Source of the DNA: Paramacrobiotus metropolitanus
Lineage: Eukaryota > Tardigrada > Eutardigrada > Parachela > Macrobiotidae
DNA length: 64,000 bases
Assembly: GCF_019649055.1 (NCBI RefSeq)
Contig: NW_026570236.1
Location: forward strand, 1 to 64,000
Direction of reading: 5' to 3'
A program made the translations under genes and the position numbers. Under the pieces are notes generated by a model. It did no database searches, had not been told where the DNA came from, and saw only the letters and a program-made list of their open reading frames with translations. Of this stretch, positions 29,433-42,018 are shown piece by piece (within the stretch, counting starts at the first letter, position 1; each line of letters begins with the position of its first letter).

Positions 29433-32400
29433 ATGGCTGCGGAATGCCCGTATAAGTGGCGCCACTGCAAAATCCCAGAAACCGGCCAAAACGGCCAGAC
29501 CAGTGTTCCCCATCCGCGCCACGGGCACCGAGCGGTGCAGATTAAGGAATTGATCATTGTGTTCGGTGGAGGAAATGAGGGGATTGTGGATGAACTGCAC
29601 GTGTTCAACACCAGTAAGTCGCGGGAGATGTCGTGGGTCGCCGTTCGCCATCTTGGTTTCCAAGTCGACGACTTCTGGGAACATTACCTCTTTCCTTATT
29701 ACGTTACGCATTACGAATATGCTTAGGAATTGGCGCAGCTCGCAAAATAATTTGTAGTTTAAATTCTAAAAATGGATTCCGTCTCCGCGTGTTTGTGTTT
29801 GAAGAATATTCTCGTTCGGAACATAAAAATACGGAATATCGGGAATAATTTGTTATTTACAGTTTTTACAGTTTTTACTTGATTTTTTGTCGCTGCTTTA
29901 ATTTTGGCATTCGTGCGTGTTTTTTATTTCATAACGCCCGAGCTGGGATTTCTTGGGATCTTATAATCAGTTTTCATCTTGTTTCGGGCGCATTCAGTTT
30001 GCTTGGAAATTGCTAATAATAAGTTAATAACTAATTGATAAAGTTAATTTTTATTTACAACAGCCCAAGCATGACATAACACGGTAACAGGGTAGTGAGA
30101 GTGTGTTTGAAATTCTCTCACTTTTTCTGTTTGAATTTCTCGGAATTCGTTAGCCAAGAGCGTGTATTAGTTTAACGATATTGGTTAATGTGTTATCATT
30201 TATAAGATCTATTTCTTATATTGTAAATTTTCTGGTTCGTAAAAATAGCGTGATATTGCTTTTGTCAGTTTGTGCAGGGTGGTAGAATCTCTGATAATTT
30301 ATTTTCTTTGCAGCCCAGAATGCGTGGTTCGTACCGCAGTGCAAAGGCCAGACGCCGCCCGGTTGTGCCGCCTTCGGATTCGCCGTGGAAAACACCAGGC
30401 TGCTGGTTCACGGCGGGATGATTGAGTTCGGCAAATATTCAGGTGATCTGTACGAACTGCAGGCCACCAAGTGGGAATGGCGCAAACTCACCCCCAAACC
30501 CCCGCGCAACGGCCCGCCTCCCTGCCCCCGGCTGGGGCACTCCTTCACCATTGTGGGGAAGAAGATCTACATGTTTGGCGGTCTGTGTAATAATTCTCCG
30601 GATCCTCGCTCGCATACAGCTAGGTGTGTGCGGCGTTTGTTCACAGTGTAGATTTTTGGGGAATTTCTGTTTCTATCTGGGTTGTGTGACTCGTATGCTG
30701 TAGGTTTTTACCGTTCAGGTATCTCAATGATTTATATGTGCTGGACATCTCCAAATCGCCCCACCAGTGGGAACTGCCGGAAACGAACGGGACGCCGCCC
30801 ACGGCCAGGGAGTCGCATACCGCGGTGTTGTGGAAAAAGAACGAGGGGACGGCGGAGCAGAAAGAGTATCTGGTGTTGTACGGAGGAATGTGTGGCCAAC
30901 GGTTAAGCGACATATGGTTTTTGGATTTAGGTGAGCTCCTACAAGCTGTTGCTTGCGATTAGTAGGTTATGGTGCGATAAAGTCGAGGAATTAAATTCGG
31001 GAGCTTAAATTAATGCTGTAGGTTTTTACCGTTCAGGTATCTCAGTGATTTTTATGTGTATCTCTATGATTTATATTTATTTTTCCGTCTCCTTTCTACG
31101 GAAAAATAGCCGTTCGGGGTTTTTCGGTTCTGGACTTAAAATTTTCGAAATTTTTTTTGAATTAACGGTTAAATAGTTTTTCTGAAATGCAGTAGGGGCA
31201 ACCGCGCGAATGCATACTTACTTCGGCAGAGTATATGGGTTCGGCTAGACTAGTTTTTAATAATTGATTGTCTGGAAGTATGCGTATTGCTTATGAATAG
31301 AATTATTGGTAATAATGGAGTTCATGTTTCAGAAACGCTAACATGGCAGAAGCCTGTGACGACCGGAGTTGCACCATATGCTCGGAGTCTCCACACGGCC
31401 GTGGTGGGCAGTAATAAAATGTACGTGTTCGGCGGATGGATACCACGCGAAAAAGAAAGGGAAATCCCCACAGACGAAGATGGACTGACTCCACTGCAAA
31501 GGGAGTGGAAATGCACGAACAGTCTGGGAGTTTTTGATTTTGGTGAGAAAGTGTTTTCAAGATAATTTAGCTTTTTTGTTTCTGCCATTACAGTTATTTT
31601 GAACTGTTCGATAGAGCAAAATCGTTGGGACCAGTACAGCTTCGGTGAAAAAACCGAGTTTCCTCGGGCACGTGCAGGTCACTGTGCGGCTATAGTCCAC
31701 AATCGGATGTACATTTGGTCTGGGCGAGATGGCTACAAGAAAGTCGATAATAAGCAGGTAAAGAAATACAAGCCGGATAACTTTTTGCAATAAACGTATT
31801 CCTTTTCCTTGCCTTACGTTATTGTTAACGACAGTGATTGGAGTAAATTTTTGTTTTTGTACAGGTTTGTTGTGATGACATGTGGTTTCTCGAAACGACG
31901 AAACCGGTCGCTCCTGGAAAAGTGCAGTTGCTTCGCGCATCGACCACGCAGTTAGACGTCCACTGGACGGCTTCCGTAACTGGTAGGAGCCGCTTGGAAC
32001 TAGCGGAGAATTACCATCTGCAAATCCAGGTGTATGAATCTCCTCCATCTCTGAGTCAGCAAGGCCCCAATCCGAGCGGGTTTCTGACCACCGCCTCGAC
32101 CGCGGCGAAACCGCAGTTGATCACTCAGGGAAAGAACTTACCGAGCGGTGCGCAGTTTGTAACGCTGATGAAACCGGGATCAACACAAGGGATCACGTTA
32201 ACACCTGGATCGGCGGTTCCCGTCAGCGGGATGGTTAAATTGGTCCCACAACCGGCTGGTACGAGATATTGCAGTAATTTTCTGATTATTAAATTTAAAA
32301 GATGAAATGTATGGGTTTTTGTAGCAACGAATGCAGCCAGTAAGCCTCAGGCGATCATTTTTAATGCTCAGAAGCAAACTCCAGCCAAATCCCCCATGGT

Positions 32401-33705
32401 TGTTGTACCAACATCCACCGCCTCCCCGGCGACTCCGACAACCAATGCCAAACCAGTATCAGCGACGACAGAACCCGAGCCAGCCGATAAAACCGATGCT
32501 GGTACCGGAGAAAATTCTACCGAAGCCAACGGAAATGGAAAAGATGCCGGAGCGAAGGAACCGGCGAGTGATGGTTCTGGGTCGACGTCCAGCCAGGAGA
32601 AAGATTCTACTGTAAGCCTGGATGTTTTTTTCTAATTGTTGGTAATTTTAATTATTTGATCGACTTGAATACAGGCGTCAACAACGGCTGCCACAGAAGC
32701 AGCAAAGCCAGCCGAACCGAAGTCAAAGGAAGATGGACAAGTTACGAAATTGTGGTATACTGTCGCCATAACTGCTGATCCGACGTTTGTCGTCCAGAAT
32801 TATTATGTACCGGTTAATGAGGAAGATTTCAAAAATGTAAGAAAAAATATTAACGAAAATTTCCACCACATCAGTGTGCAAGGATGAAAGTGTTATAGGA
32901 TTACAATGCGGCGGTTCTTTCGAATCCCAAAGATATGGTCAAACATCCTCTTCTACCGGGTACAGCCTATAAATTCCGCGTGGCTGGAATCAACGCTTGT
33001 GGTCGCGGTGTGTGGAGTGAGATGTCGGCGTTCAAAACGTGCCTACCAGGATTCCCGGGGGCTCCTTCTAATATTAAAATTACAAAAGTATGTACGCTGA
33101 TGTCATACAGGTATAGTTTGATGGTGTTCTGCATCTAGTTGAGCGATTTATTTGCGAATAGTGTCCGGAAGGAGCTTTGTTGACGTGGGAGCCGCCCACT
33201 AATCACGGGGATAACATTAACGAGTACGCAGTGTACTTGGCCACGAAGCCGCAGAATGCTAAACCGGATGTTCCCATTCCAACGAATCAGTTGTCGTTTA
33301 TGAAAGTTTATGATGATCCTGTGCCCACTTGCACGATTACCCATGAAAATCTGCGATATGCTTATTACGACTGCAGTGGACAGAAACCAGCGATCATTTT
33401 CCGGATTGCCGCAAAGAATGATAAAGGATATGGTCCTGCCACTCAGGTCCGCTGGTTGCAAGGTAATTCTTGGTTTTTAGAGAATTTTTTATGTATTTTT
33501 AGAGAATTTTTTTAGAGAACTGTATGTAGAAGTATTCCATTCCCATTGTGTGAAAAAAGGTTAACCGTTTCGTGGATTAATTAATTGTTTAGTAGTGGTA
33601 TATTTTTTATATAGTGTTATTAGTAGTAACTGTTTGCCATTTAACTGGCCTGAAAATTTCATGATTCTCTGTTGTGCAGATTCTCTGCCGCAGTCAGCAC
33701 GGTGA
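29433..33705 (+). CDS. HCFC1: Host cell factor 1-like protein (Kelch propeller plus FN3), 11 exons, intact
   Basis: The exons are 29433-29613, 30314-30623, 30719-30930, 31333-31542, 31594-31757, 31865-32258, 32325-32611, 32675-32835, 32899-33087, 33162-33462 and 33680-33705. All have GT-AG borders and keep one open frame. The N-terminal Kelch propeller has signature pieces ([40 protein letters not shown]). A short Thr/Ala/Lys-rich linker and a C-terminal pair of fibronectin III domains follow ([20 protein letters not shown]). HCF-1 is a chromatin coregulator that bridges transcription factors to histone-modifying enzymes. The central region is short, as in nematode HCF-1, with no long proteolytic-repeat region. 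Confidence 0.9.
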
Positions 33706-34697
33706 AAATACGCGAATAATACGCCACGTGGGAAATCGGTTACGAATATTGCGGAGATCTCTTTGGGTTTCGGTTGTTGTTGGAGCCGCGAGATGCCGGG
33801 AGTACGAAGTTATAATAAATTTGCATCAGTTAATCATCGGTTATAACTTATAACGAAACTGGTTGAAACACAATTGATTCGGTTACTACAGTTTTGTAAG
33901 TTGTGAAAGTGCTCCTAATTTGTGATCGAAGGGAAGGAATGGGGGAATGCAATGTACTGGAAATTTTTTGGTTCATGGTTTGTTGTTTTTGTGTGGTTGG
34001 TTGTTTCTTTTTTGTGTATCAGGACTTTTTCCAATGATGGCTACGGTTTTATTTCCCATATTTTTTTGGCACGATATGTCCACAGATAGTGTGGTAAAGA
34101 AGGCAAAAGTCCAGCGTGCATGGACGTTAATTTACTTTCCTGGTCCAAACTGTCTGATTATTGTCGGCCTGACTCGCAAGAAAATCAACCGCACAACTTT
34201 ATCAGTACAATTTTTAAAAGTACAATAATACGAGTATGTACAAGAGGGAATTAAAAACAGGAGCAGAAATACATAAACACATACAACATTATCAGCAAAA
34301 CGGAGAACAGAATCATCATTGTAATGACACTTAGCTTGGAAGGTGGTATCTCGAATTCGGATGTGATTTTAAATTTCCCAGATTCGCGACTCACATCATA
34401 TCTGCAGATGATAACCCGAAAACTGGCATCAAGTTTAATCTATATTTTCGAAAAATATGTACAGATTTAGACATTTAGTGTTTACTACGCAATATTCGCC
34501 TTCAACAAATTTTCCTGACAATTTATTCGTAAATATATAATCGCTCGGTTAGCGTTCAAAATCAAACTGTAAAGTTGTAAACGCATCAACGAAGCTATCG
34601 AGAAAATCAACTTAATTTTACCTTCGAGGAAGCTATAGGTTTCGGAAGCGCTAATGGAAGATTCTAAAAAAGGGGAAAAATTTCCTGATATGTTTTC
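33706..34697. other. Intergenic, no gene seen
   Basis: The start of this stretch (to about 33962) is also present in the rearranged copy at 51220-51490, so it travelled with the HCF-1 segment. The rest holds no recognisable gene. Confidence 0.6.
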
Positions 34698-35347
34698 TTA
34701 ATATACGCGGCTGCACAAATGAAGTGATTTCATCAACTGACTGATATCGTCGGTTTGCAGACTTTTGTGGCGAGATCGTTGCGCAACGCTCCACGCATCT
34801 TTGGTCAGCATTTGGATAAACAATTCCTAAAAACTGTTCTAATGTAAACTTAAAAAATTACGTCAGAAGATTACAACGAATTTTCAAAACCAATTAAATG
34901 TCATAAAATATGCTCGTGTTCGTCAGACTCCGTCATGTTACTGAAAACTCGTACGAAAACCGAAAACGCCAAATGAAGTTCCTTACTGACAGAAATCACA
35001 TCGACAGATTTTCATACCGTTGCCTTCGACGTTAGGTAGACCGCATCGTTACTGATCATATGTGTGCGGGGATCCAGTTTCATAAAGGCTTTGATCCGAT
35101 TCAAGGGAAGGCGAGATTGAACTGGCAACGTGCATTCGTGCTGCAGAACTGCGGGATCCTCTTCGGCGGTATCTACACTGCGACTTTTCGGAGCAATCGC
35201 TTTGGCTCGTACCTTTCTTGGCTTCTTTACCGGAGGAACTTTAGCACCAGATGCAACGGGGATCGCGTTATCAGTCTGCACTTCGTCAGCCACACCAGGC
35301 TGGTCGGGTGTTCCTTCGTCGATCTCAATCGGGCTGCAATCGTCCAT
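34698..35347 (-). CDS. Histone-fold protein of the POLE4/CHRAC (NF-YC-like) family, two exons
   Basis: Exon 1 is 35347-35018, the intron is 190 nt (GTATGA...TTTTAG), and exon 2 is 34827-34698. After an acidic and basic N-terminal tail (PPVKKPRKVRAK) comes the histone fold: LPLNRIKAFMKLDP, ISNDAVYLTSKAT, then ELFIQMLTKDAWSVAQRSRH and the L2-helix 3 segment KSLQTDDISQLM. The pattern fits subunits such as POLE4 or CHRAC-15/16, which pair with a second histone-fold protein in DNA polymerase epsilon or remodelling complexes. I cannot separate the two from sequence alone. The ORF is intact. Confidence 0.75.
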
Positions 35348-35774
35348 GGTTCTGAGTTTCGGAAGACTATTACCCTTTGTTCTTCAGGGTGAGTATTGTG
35401 AATGATCAGTCAAAGCAATTTTTAGATCCTACAGTTTCTGCGACAGTCACAGTATGGACTATCGACACTTGATTTGTTAAATCGTGCAAAATAATGAGAG
35501 ACAGAACAAAGTCGGGAAAAATACCTACGTGTTGCAGTGCGTTGTCGTACACAATAGTTACGCGCGATGTGCGGCATAGGGGGCAGTTTCATGAAAACGC
35601 GGACAGCAGCACAGCACAATATCATTTCGTATTGATCAGTCCGCATCGGCAAACTTTGTTTCTCATATTTTGATGGTTTTTTGTGGTTTGTTGTACTTAT
35701 CTTGAAATATCTTCCTTAATCCGCATTGAACTCCTTTGTGTTCTCATATCGCTTTTTCGCATATAGCATATATA

Positions 35775-36932
35775 CAGAAATGCCAATGAACTTCCAAAAA
35801 CCCAATATATATTCTGAAGTCTGATATACTGTTAATTGAAGGGTTCAAACGTATCTCCAGACTCTAGAGGTTACCCTAAATTCTTCTGCGTTTTCGAGTT
35901 TCTCGAATATTTTGGCGATGTGATTTTTCTGAATCCACAGACAACACTAACAGCTACCAAACCAGAGATAACAGACAAAGCTAAAGATAAAAACCACCAC
36001 ACAAAAAGAAGAGATCAAAACCGAGAAACTAATTCGAGTAGCAATACCGAAATTACAAGCACCACGCTTTTTTCTACAGCATTTAAAACGTGTAATACAG
36101 CAAGAATTTTAAACAGCTTTTACAGGTAAAACACCAGGAAAAGCAGATCTTTAACCAGTTAAATCACCGGACCGAAATATGGCAATATTTCATTTAATAA
36201 ATTAGATTCTGTCAGAAAGAGATCGACATCGCATACTAATGCCAAATGGAAAGGCTGGTGAGAGGTGAGTATCCTCCTCACCTGCTTCGTTATTTCTCTT
36301 CCCCATCCTCAAATGATATCCACCACCATCTTCTTGTGCACATCCGTGTGCCCCACAACGGCACAAAACTCCTCAAAGGAGACCTTCCCATCCCCGTCCT
36401 TATCGGCGTACATGATGGTCTTGTCGACAATCTGCTGGAGTTGCTGATCCTTCAGATTATTCCCCACCATCATTTTCAGGACCTGGAAGAGCTCCCCGTT
36501 GGCAATGAAGCCATCACGATCGATATCGTAGATGGAGAAGGCTAAACGCAGTTTGGACAACTTATCGCCCTTGACGCTGAACTGCGAGACACCCTGGATG
36601 AACTCCTTAAAGTCCACTTCGCCGTTCAGATCCGTATCAAAGATATTTATCACTCTCTGGACCAGCGGATTCTGCTGCAGCTCCGGGAGGGACATGAATT
36701 CGTCGATACTCAGTGAACCATTATTGTCCAGATCCAGCTTTTTGAAACGCTTCCCAAGACGTCGGATTTCCTCGGCGTCAAATGTGCTGCACATTTCCAG
36801 CTGCAGAGATGCTTCGTTTCCCATGATTGCAGAGCTGTATTGCAGTACTTACTGTCAAAATACTTCGCCACACGGCAAGATGTATTCTCGCGAGAGAAAT
36901 TTCGTCGAGGGGTCTCGTAAGCGAAGCTAATA
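35775..36932 (-). repeat. Segmental duplication, arm 2 (calcineurin B intact copy and 3' flank)
   Basis: Direct-repeat partner of 22625-23802. Homology ends with AAGCGAAGCTAATA just upstream of the gene at about 36932. Confidence 0.8.
36309..36824 (-). CDS. PPP3R1: Calcineurin subunit B (regulatory subunit), intact, intronless
   Basis: A 171-aa protein starting MGNEAS, an N-myristoylation signal. The four EF-hand loops are visible in order: [48 protein letters not shown]. The length equals that of animal calcineurin B (about 170 aa). The protein binds calcium and activates the calcineurin phosphatase. No introns are present, which suggests a retrocopy or ancestral loss. The other copy, at 23196-23710, is frame-broken. 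Confidence 0.95.
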   Translation of the reverse strand: MGNEASLQLEMCSTFDAEEIRRLGKRFKKLDLDNNGSLSIDEFMSLPELQQNPLVQRVINIFDTDLNGEVDFKEFIQGVSQFSVKGDKLSKLRLAFSIYDIDRDGFIANGELFQVLKMMVGNNLKDQQLQQIVDKTIMYADKDGDGKVSFEEFCAVVGHTDVHKKMVVDII

Positions 36933-37679
36933 ATTGCAGTCGATTGACAATTTCAGCACATATTACGGTATGATTACGGTCAATAATTTTTGCCGTTAAA
37001 AAGCGCAAAAGCCACGGCTGAAAAATGGTACATCCTAACCTGTTAGCTGTTATGTAATCAACATTCAGCATTTTGCAGACTCCTCTCACTGCAAACACCC
37101 GCGGAGAGCGGTTTGCTTGCGCTTGCCGTCAGGTGTTCATGGCACATGGCACGCTGAATTTGATCATATTAATTTTTATGCCAAAATTACTACTCTAAAG
37201 TACTTACTTATTAACAGTTTATTGCTTAATCATTTACAACTTAATTTATTATCAATCATCTAATATTCGCTACGATTCTTTAATTTCCATCACAGATATT
37301 CGTCTAACGTAAGCTAACCTAACCCAGACGTAAAATCAGTTGTAAACTTATCGGTAAGAATTAACTGAATAAGTATTCTACAATACCAAAAAGCAAGAAA
37401 TCCCGAGCCTTCATAATGTGTACACCAAACCGCCGAAATAAAAAAAATAAATACAAAACTTTCGCCCAGGACGAATCATCCGACAAAACGTACGTTTGAC
37501 CGCAGTACAGGCCAGACACACAGAAAACCTTCTTTGGCAGTAAGGAAACAACAAGATCAGCAATAACAATGCAATGTACAAAATCAGCCGTAGCCTTACG
37601 GTTACGACCGCCAACACTAAATAAACTCCAGAAAAAATCAAGAATCAACAAACATCGCTTGCCACTTTCTCTTCGTCCG
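36933..37679. other. Intergenic, no gene seen
   Basis: AT-rich spacer between the calcineurin B start and the end of the RYBP-like gene. Probably contains the calcineurin B promoter and the 3' end of the next gene. Confidence 0.5.
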
Positions 37680-38340
37680 CTACGTATCGGAATCATCATC
37701 GGAATCATCCTCTTCCTCACTGACACTAGCATCCGACGCAATAAATTCCTCAAACTCCAGCTCCACCCCGTTGTGAGCAATGGGGAAAATGGTGCCCCGT
37801 CCGCGTCCGCCCGCGGGTGAATCATCACTGAGCGTACTGCTGCCCAGACCCAGGGACTTTTTCGCTCGCTTCCCGCTGCCGGAGGGCCGCAGGGTGACAG
37901 GTCGGACGCTCTTGGCGGGGAAGAGTATGCCCTCCGGCGGTGTGTAGCTGGAGGCATTGCTCGGGGTTTCCGAAAGACCGCGCGAGGTGGACGCCGTCGG
38001 TGAGGGAAAGGGAGAAGGAGAGATGCTGCGTTGTGTGCGCGCCTTGGCTCGTTGCTGCTTCAGACGGTCTTTGGCTAGCAGCTGCTCCATTTCTTGTTGC
38101 TGCATTATCTGAGGGTTCAGTCCGGCGCGTCTAAAGAGGAGATTAACAGAGATATGCGAACGGATTGCACGGGATATAGTGTGCCAAAGCCTAAGCCCAC
38201 CTTGTGGATGTTCCTCGCTGTATCTCGCAGGCACCACAGCGGAATGCTTTGGCCGTATTGAGGAATGTGCAGTGCGGACAGTTCCATTCGCCTTCGGTGT
38301 CAAAACTTTTACGCTTCACACCCTTTACCTTGACTTCCAT
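37680..38340 (-). CDS. RYBP/YAF2-like RanBP2-type zinc-finger protein, two exons
   Basis: Exon 1 is 38340-38201, the intron is 70 nt (GTGGGC...TTTAG), and exon 2 is 38130-37680. The protein is about 196 aa. Exon 1 encodes one RanBP2-type finger (WNCPHCTFLNTAKAFRCGAC, Cys spacing 2-10-2) followed by EIQRGTSTR, the hallmark of RYBP/YAF2. Exon 2 begins RAGLNPQIMQQQE, resembling the family's post-finger segment. It continues with a Ser/Pro-rich linker and an acidic C-terminus. RYBP/YAF2 are subunits of non-canonical PRC1 complexes that bind RING1 and ubiquitinated H2A. The C-terminal RING1-binding strand is not obvious, so the assignment rests on the finger. Confidence 0.65.
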
Positions 38341-40412
38341 GTCAGATATTCTGCAGTAGCAAAAACACCATGGAGGGAACTAAGGCTACCACAAACAGCA
38401 TAGCGTGGCATTCGGCATTGTGTATCGGACTGCATCTGATAACCACACTAGCTATCATGTAATCCAGTAGTCGACGTCGTACCTTGCGAACGCGGAATGT
38501 GAGCTCGGATTACTGGTAATTCTCAATGCAAATCTCAATTTTTGCGGATACGGAAACGAAAAACAGTACGAGTGCCCCGTAAAAGCTTAACAACAAATCA
38601 GAATCCCGGCCTTCGTGCTTCAAAAGTGAGGGCGAACAAAAACAACTCCGAGTACCCTATACTTACAGGCTATACTCATAAGCCTTAAAGAGTGTAAATA
38701 TTTAAAAGTTAAAACTGGTAAATAAGTATAATTCTTTTATTAATAATTAAAGCAATCGTGAATTTGTTTAATAGATATTATTATTTTCTCATCACTGAAG
38801 TTTATAAAAATTATTTGATGAATCCAGGTACAGCCACAGGCAGTACTGCGTATTGAGTGCGTAATGCAAGCCAAGTTAGCCAACTCGTGCAATGAACAAA
38901 TTCAAACGATAAAAGCTGCTCGGCAGTCGGCACCAGGCAGAATCTGAACCCGCTGGACTCTTGTGGACTCTTTTAAGTACTTGACACTTGGTCACCCCTT
39001 GGTGCCAGTTTCATTGTGCATTAAAAAACAACAAAGTAATTCCTAAAATTTATAATAATTATTATTATGTGCTTGTAATTGTGACACTGCTTACATTTCT
39101 ATTCAAAATCTCCAACGCAATATTTCTCTGAACAACGATGGCCGCCGGCCCGCCGATGACCTATCGATAATGGATGTATCGGAGCATCACCAGACAGTGA
39201 AACACGCTGATTCATACCATATTGGCAATTAAATCAAAAAGCGAGAAAAAACAAATTCGTGAATGCATTATGCATACAACAATATTTTTTCCTGCCGAAA
39301 ATCTGCGGTTAACGTTGCTATAGATTTTCTTTTTGAATTCTTCATCTGACCATGAGTTCGATACTTCCGGCTGGAGTATGGCGACATGCATTCTGCTCGT
39401 ACAGCTATATGCAAGACTAACAATTCAAAAACTGGTATCACAAATAAAAAATGTATTACAAGTAAGTAAACTGTATAAGTAGAAAGCGAGACTGTTTCTG
39501 GTGACATCATCAACGGTTTGCTAATAAAATCATCAAAAGGGAGACAATGCTTCGTTCACAGAGATCGACGTAGTAATTACTATAGTTTGACATACTGGCT
39601 AGTGAATAACTTAATAAATTCATCACAATAGTATCGAGTACGGATTACAGCCGGCCTTTACCTACAACTGATTACAACTGTATTTATCTAGATCTACCGC
39701 GCAAATTGCTTGCTAATGGTCATCGATGCATTTCTCTTCGTGATAACTAAATCGTTACTCACCAGTTTGCTACATGCAATTTATGGCTAATGCCCAGTGG
39801 GTGTTTCACGATTGCCTAATCAAGAGCAGGCTGTATAAAAAAGGACATTACTGATTTCAGTTTTGGTGTGAAATCTGCCGATCTATTTCAGCTTTTGCTT
39901 GTAGCGGCGCACGACCCGTACTCTGCTGTAGTCTTCTGAAAAAATTTTAAGGCAGACTTTGCAGTTAAGCGAAAAGCAATACTACCATCGGCAAGCTGCA
40001 ACGCACACAATACACACACCTTGAGACCATACTTACCTAAGTTACCTTTAATATCTTAATGATAATAAATCGCTCATCAGCAAACTTACACGCTTTTATT
40101 ATGGGTTAAGAGAGCGTTTGTTGGCAACTAAATATCATTAGAACAATACCATGATTTGGGTCAAAGCGCTACCGGCAAGCTGTAGGCATAAAAGTTGTAC
40201 GGAAATCCAACGGACGTTTTCTATTTCTGATAGTTCTTAGTCGGGCGCGCAGTATTACCGGTTCGGCGACACTACACTTGGTCAGCTGGATAGATAGAGA
40301 GGTTACAACGTTTCGATCCGGAATCAGCGTCGGCCGTGCCAAAATCGGCTAAGAAGGAGCTAAATCAGCTGTCGACGCTACCAACGGTTATCCGTGCACA
40401 TACATTTTGAAA
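38341..40412. other. Intergenic, no gene seen
   Basis: About 2 kb of AT-rich unique sequence between two divergent genes (RYBP-like to the left, secreted protein to the right). Likely holds both promoters. No convincing ORF, tRNA or repeat. Confidence 0.55.
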
Positions 40413-42018
40413 ATGGATTACAGAATATTTTTCCTTTCTTCCTGTTTATGCGTGGGATTAGTGACCGGTTACAGTTCCAGTTCCTACGCAGGCGGATCGC
40501 CCTCTTCGAACTCTAGTATGAGTAGTAATTATGGCAGCTCCTCGAGTGGATCGTATGGTGGCGGTAGCAGTTATGGTGGCGGCGGCGGATACGGAGGTGG
40601 TAGTTCGGTGAACATTCGGGTGCACGCCGAGCCCATTGATATCGGATTACCTACCCTAGACGTGCCTCGTCTGGAAGTAAGTCCCGTAACAACATTTACC
40701 TACATGCGTCGCTTACATTTAGCGTGCTACTCGCTACTAAGTCCCGTATGATTCAACCTAACGTACTACTAACGGTCCCAAAAAGCTACTAAAGCTAACG
40801 GGTAACTTCTTGAAAACTCTATTATAGCTTCTGCTAATACAGATCTGAGATCACTAATGTGCAAGAAACAAGTGATAGTCGGCCGTTGTTGTAATCAAAG
40901 GTGTTAATGATTCCGATCGTCCACTCAACAGGTTCCGGCTTTCGATATGCCTAGACTAGAGATTCCTTCCATCGAGGTGCCGACACTTTCCCTTGATATC
41001 CCGAAAATTGATGTTCCCACTCTGGATGTTCCTCAGTACGTCCAGATAAAATTTCCGTTATCTGTATGATGGCATTAATTATACATCGGATTTGATCACA
41101 ATATACTCTAAACTAGCGGCTAACCATAACAATTATTATTTTCAGCATTGATATGCCCGTGTTTGACATGCCCAAAGTTGATATCCCAGCTTTCGAAATG
41201 CCCACGCTAGGTAAGAATAAGACTTTTCAACAAACAGAATCGAAAATGTATTGAATTTATTGTATTTTATGTTTGCGTGTAACAGATCCGCCTGTTTAGC
41301 AAAGTGTGCATATGCCAGTCCGAATACAACTACGAATAAGATCTAGTAATATTACCAAACTAAGATAGGGTCTTATCTTCCTAATGTAATATTACCAGTG
41401 AGCTAATTTTGTTTCGGATAATTTTATACATCACGAGTACTTCTATCTAAATATTTTGTTTATTCATTGGCAGAGATGCCGCAGGCGCCTGGTATGGATC
41501 TCGACCTGACGTATCCGGTGTTGAACGTTGTCCGCGAACAGAACAACTACGGAAATGGTTACAGTAACGGTGGCAGCTACAGCAACAACAACAACGGAGG
41601 TAACGGTTACAGCAGCGGCACATCCAGCGGCAGCAACTACAACAGCGGTACCACCGGATCCACCAACAGCAGCAACAGCAACTACAACAACACCAGCAAC
41701 CGCATGTCCAGTGCCGGCGCCAAGGTAGCCAACAGCAACACGAAATCCAGCATGATGGCGGCGCCCAGTGAGAAGAAGACGGTCAGCGCACAAATGGACG
41801 TCAGCGGTAAGAAAGACGCTAAAGTGGCCGCCAGTATTCCCAATGCCGGGGTGCCGGCTGTGAAGGCGACGACAGCGGCGCCGGATGATGAGGGCGATGA
41901 TCAGGGTGATGATCAGGGAGATGATCAGGCGGAGAATGAAAAGGATTCCGCTCCAGCGATTAAAGTTAGCTCGAGCGAAAAATTATTAAAAGGATTAGGC
42001 AAAAAGTCCAGGAGGTGA
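40413..42018 (+). CDS. Secreted Gly/Ser/Asn-rich protein with P-x-[ILF]-[DE] repeats, four exons
   Basis: The exons are 40413-40676, 40932-41035, 41146-41210 and 41474-42018, all GT-AG and in frame. A signal peptide (RIFFLSSCLCVGLVTGYS) is followed by a Ser/Gly/Tyr-rich region (GSYGGGSSYGGGGGYGGG). A run of about 15 short repeats built on V-P-x-[LFI]-[DE]-[VIM]-P then spans exons 1-4. Next comes a Ser/Asn/Gly/Tyr-rich low-complexity region and an acidic DDQGDDQGDDQ repeat. A skipped acceptor at 41285 could give a short isoform ending DPPV. This looks like an extracellular matrix or cuticle-type disordered protein. No known family is recognised. Confidence 0.7.

Noticed and set aside
41464-41793. 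Minus-strand ORF over the last exon of the secreted protein
   Set aside because: It is a shadow of the low-complexity plus-strand exon, which has splice sites and continues the frame.
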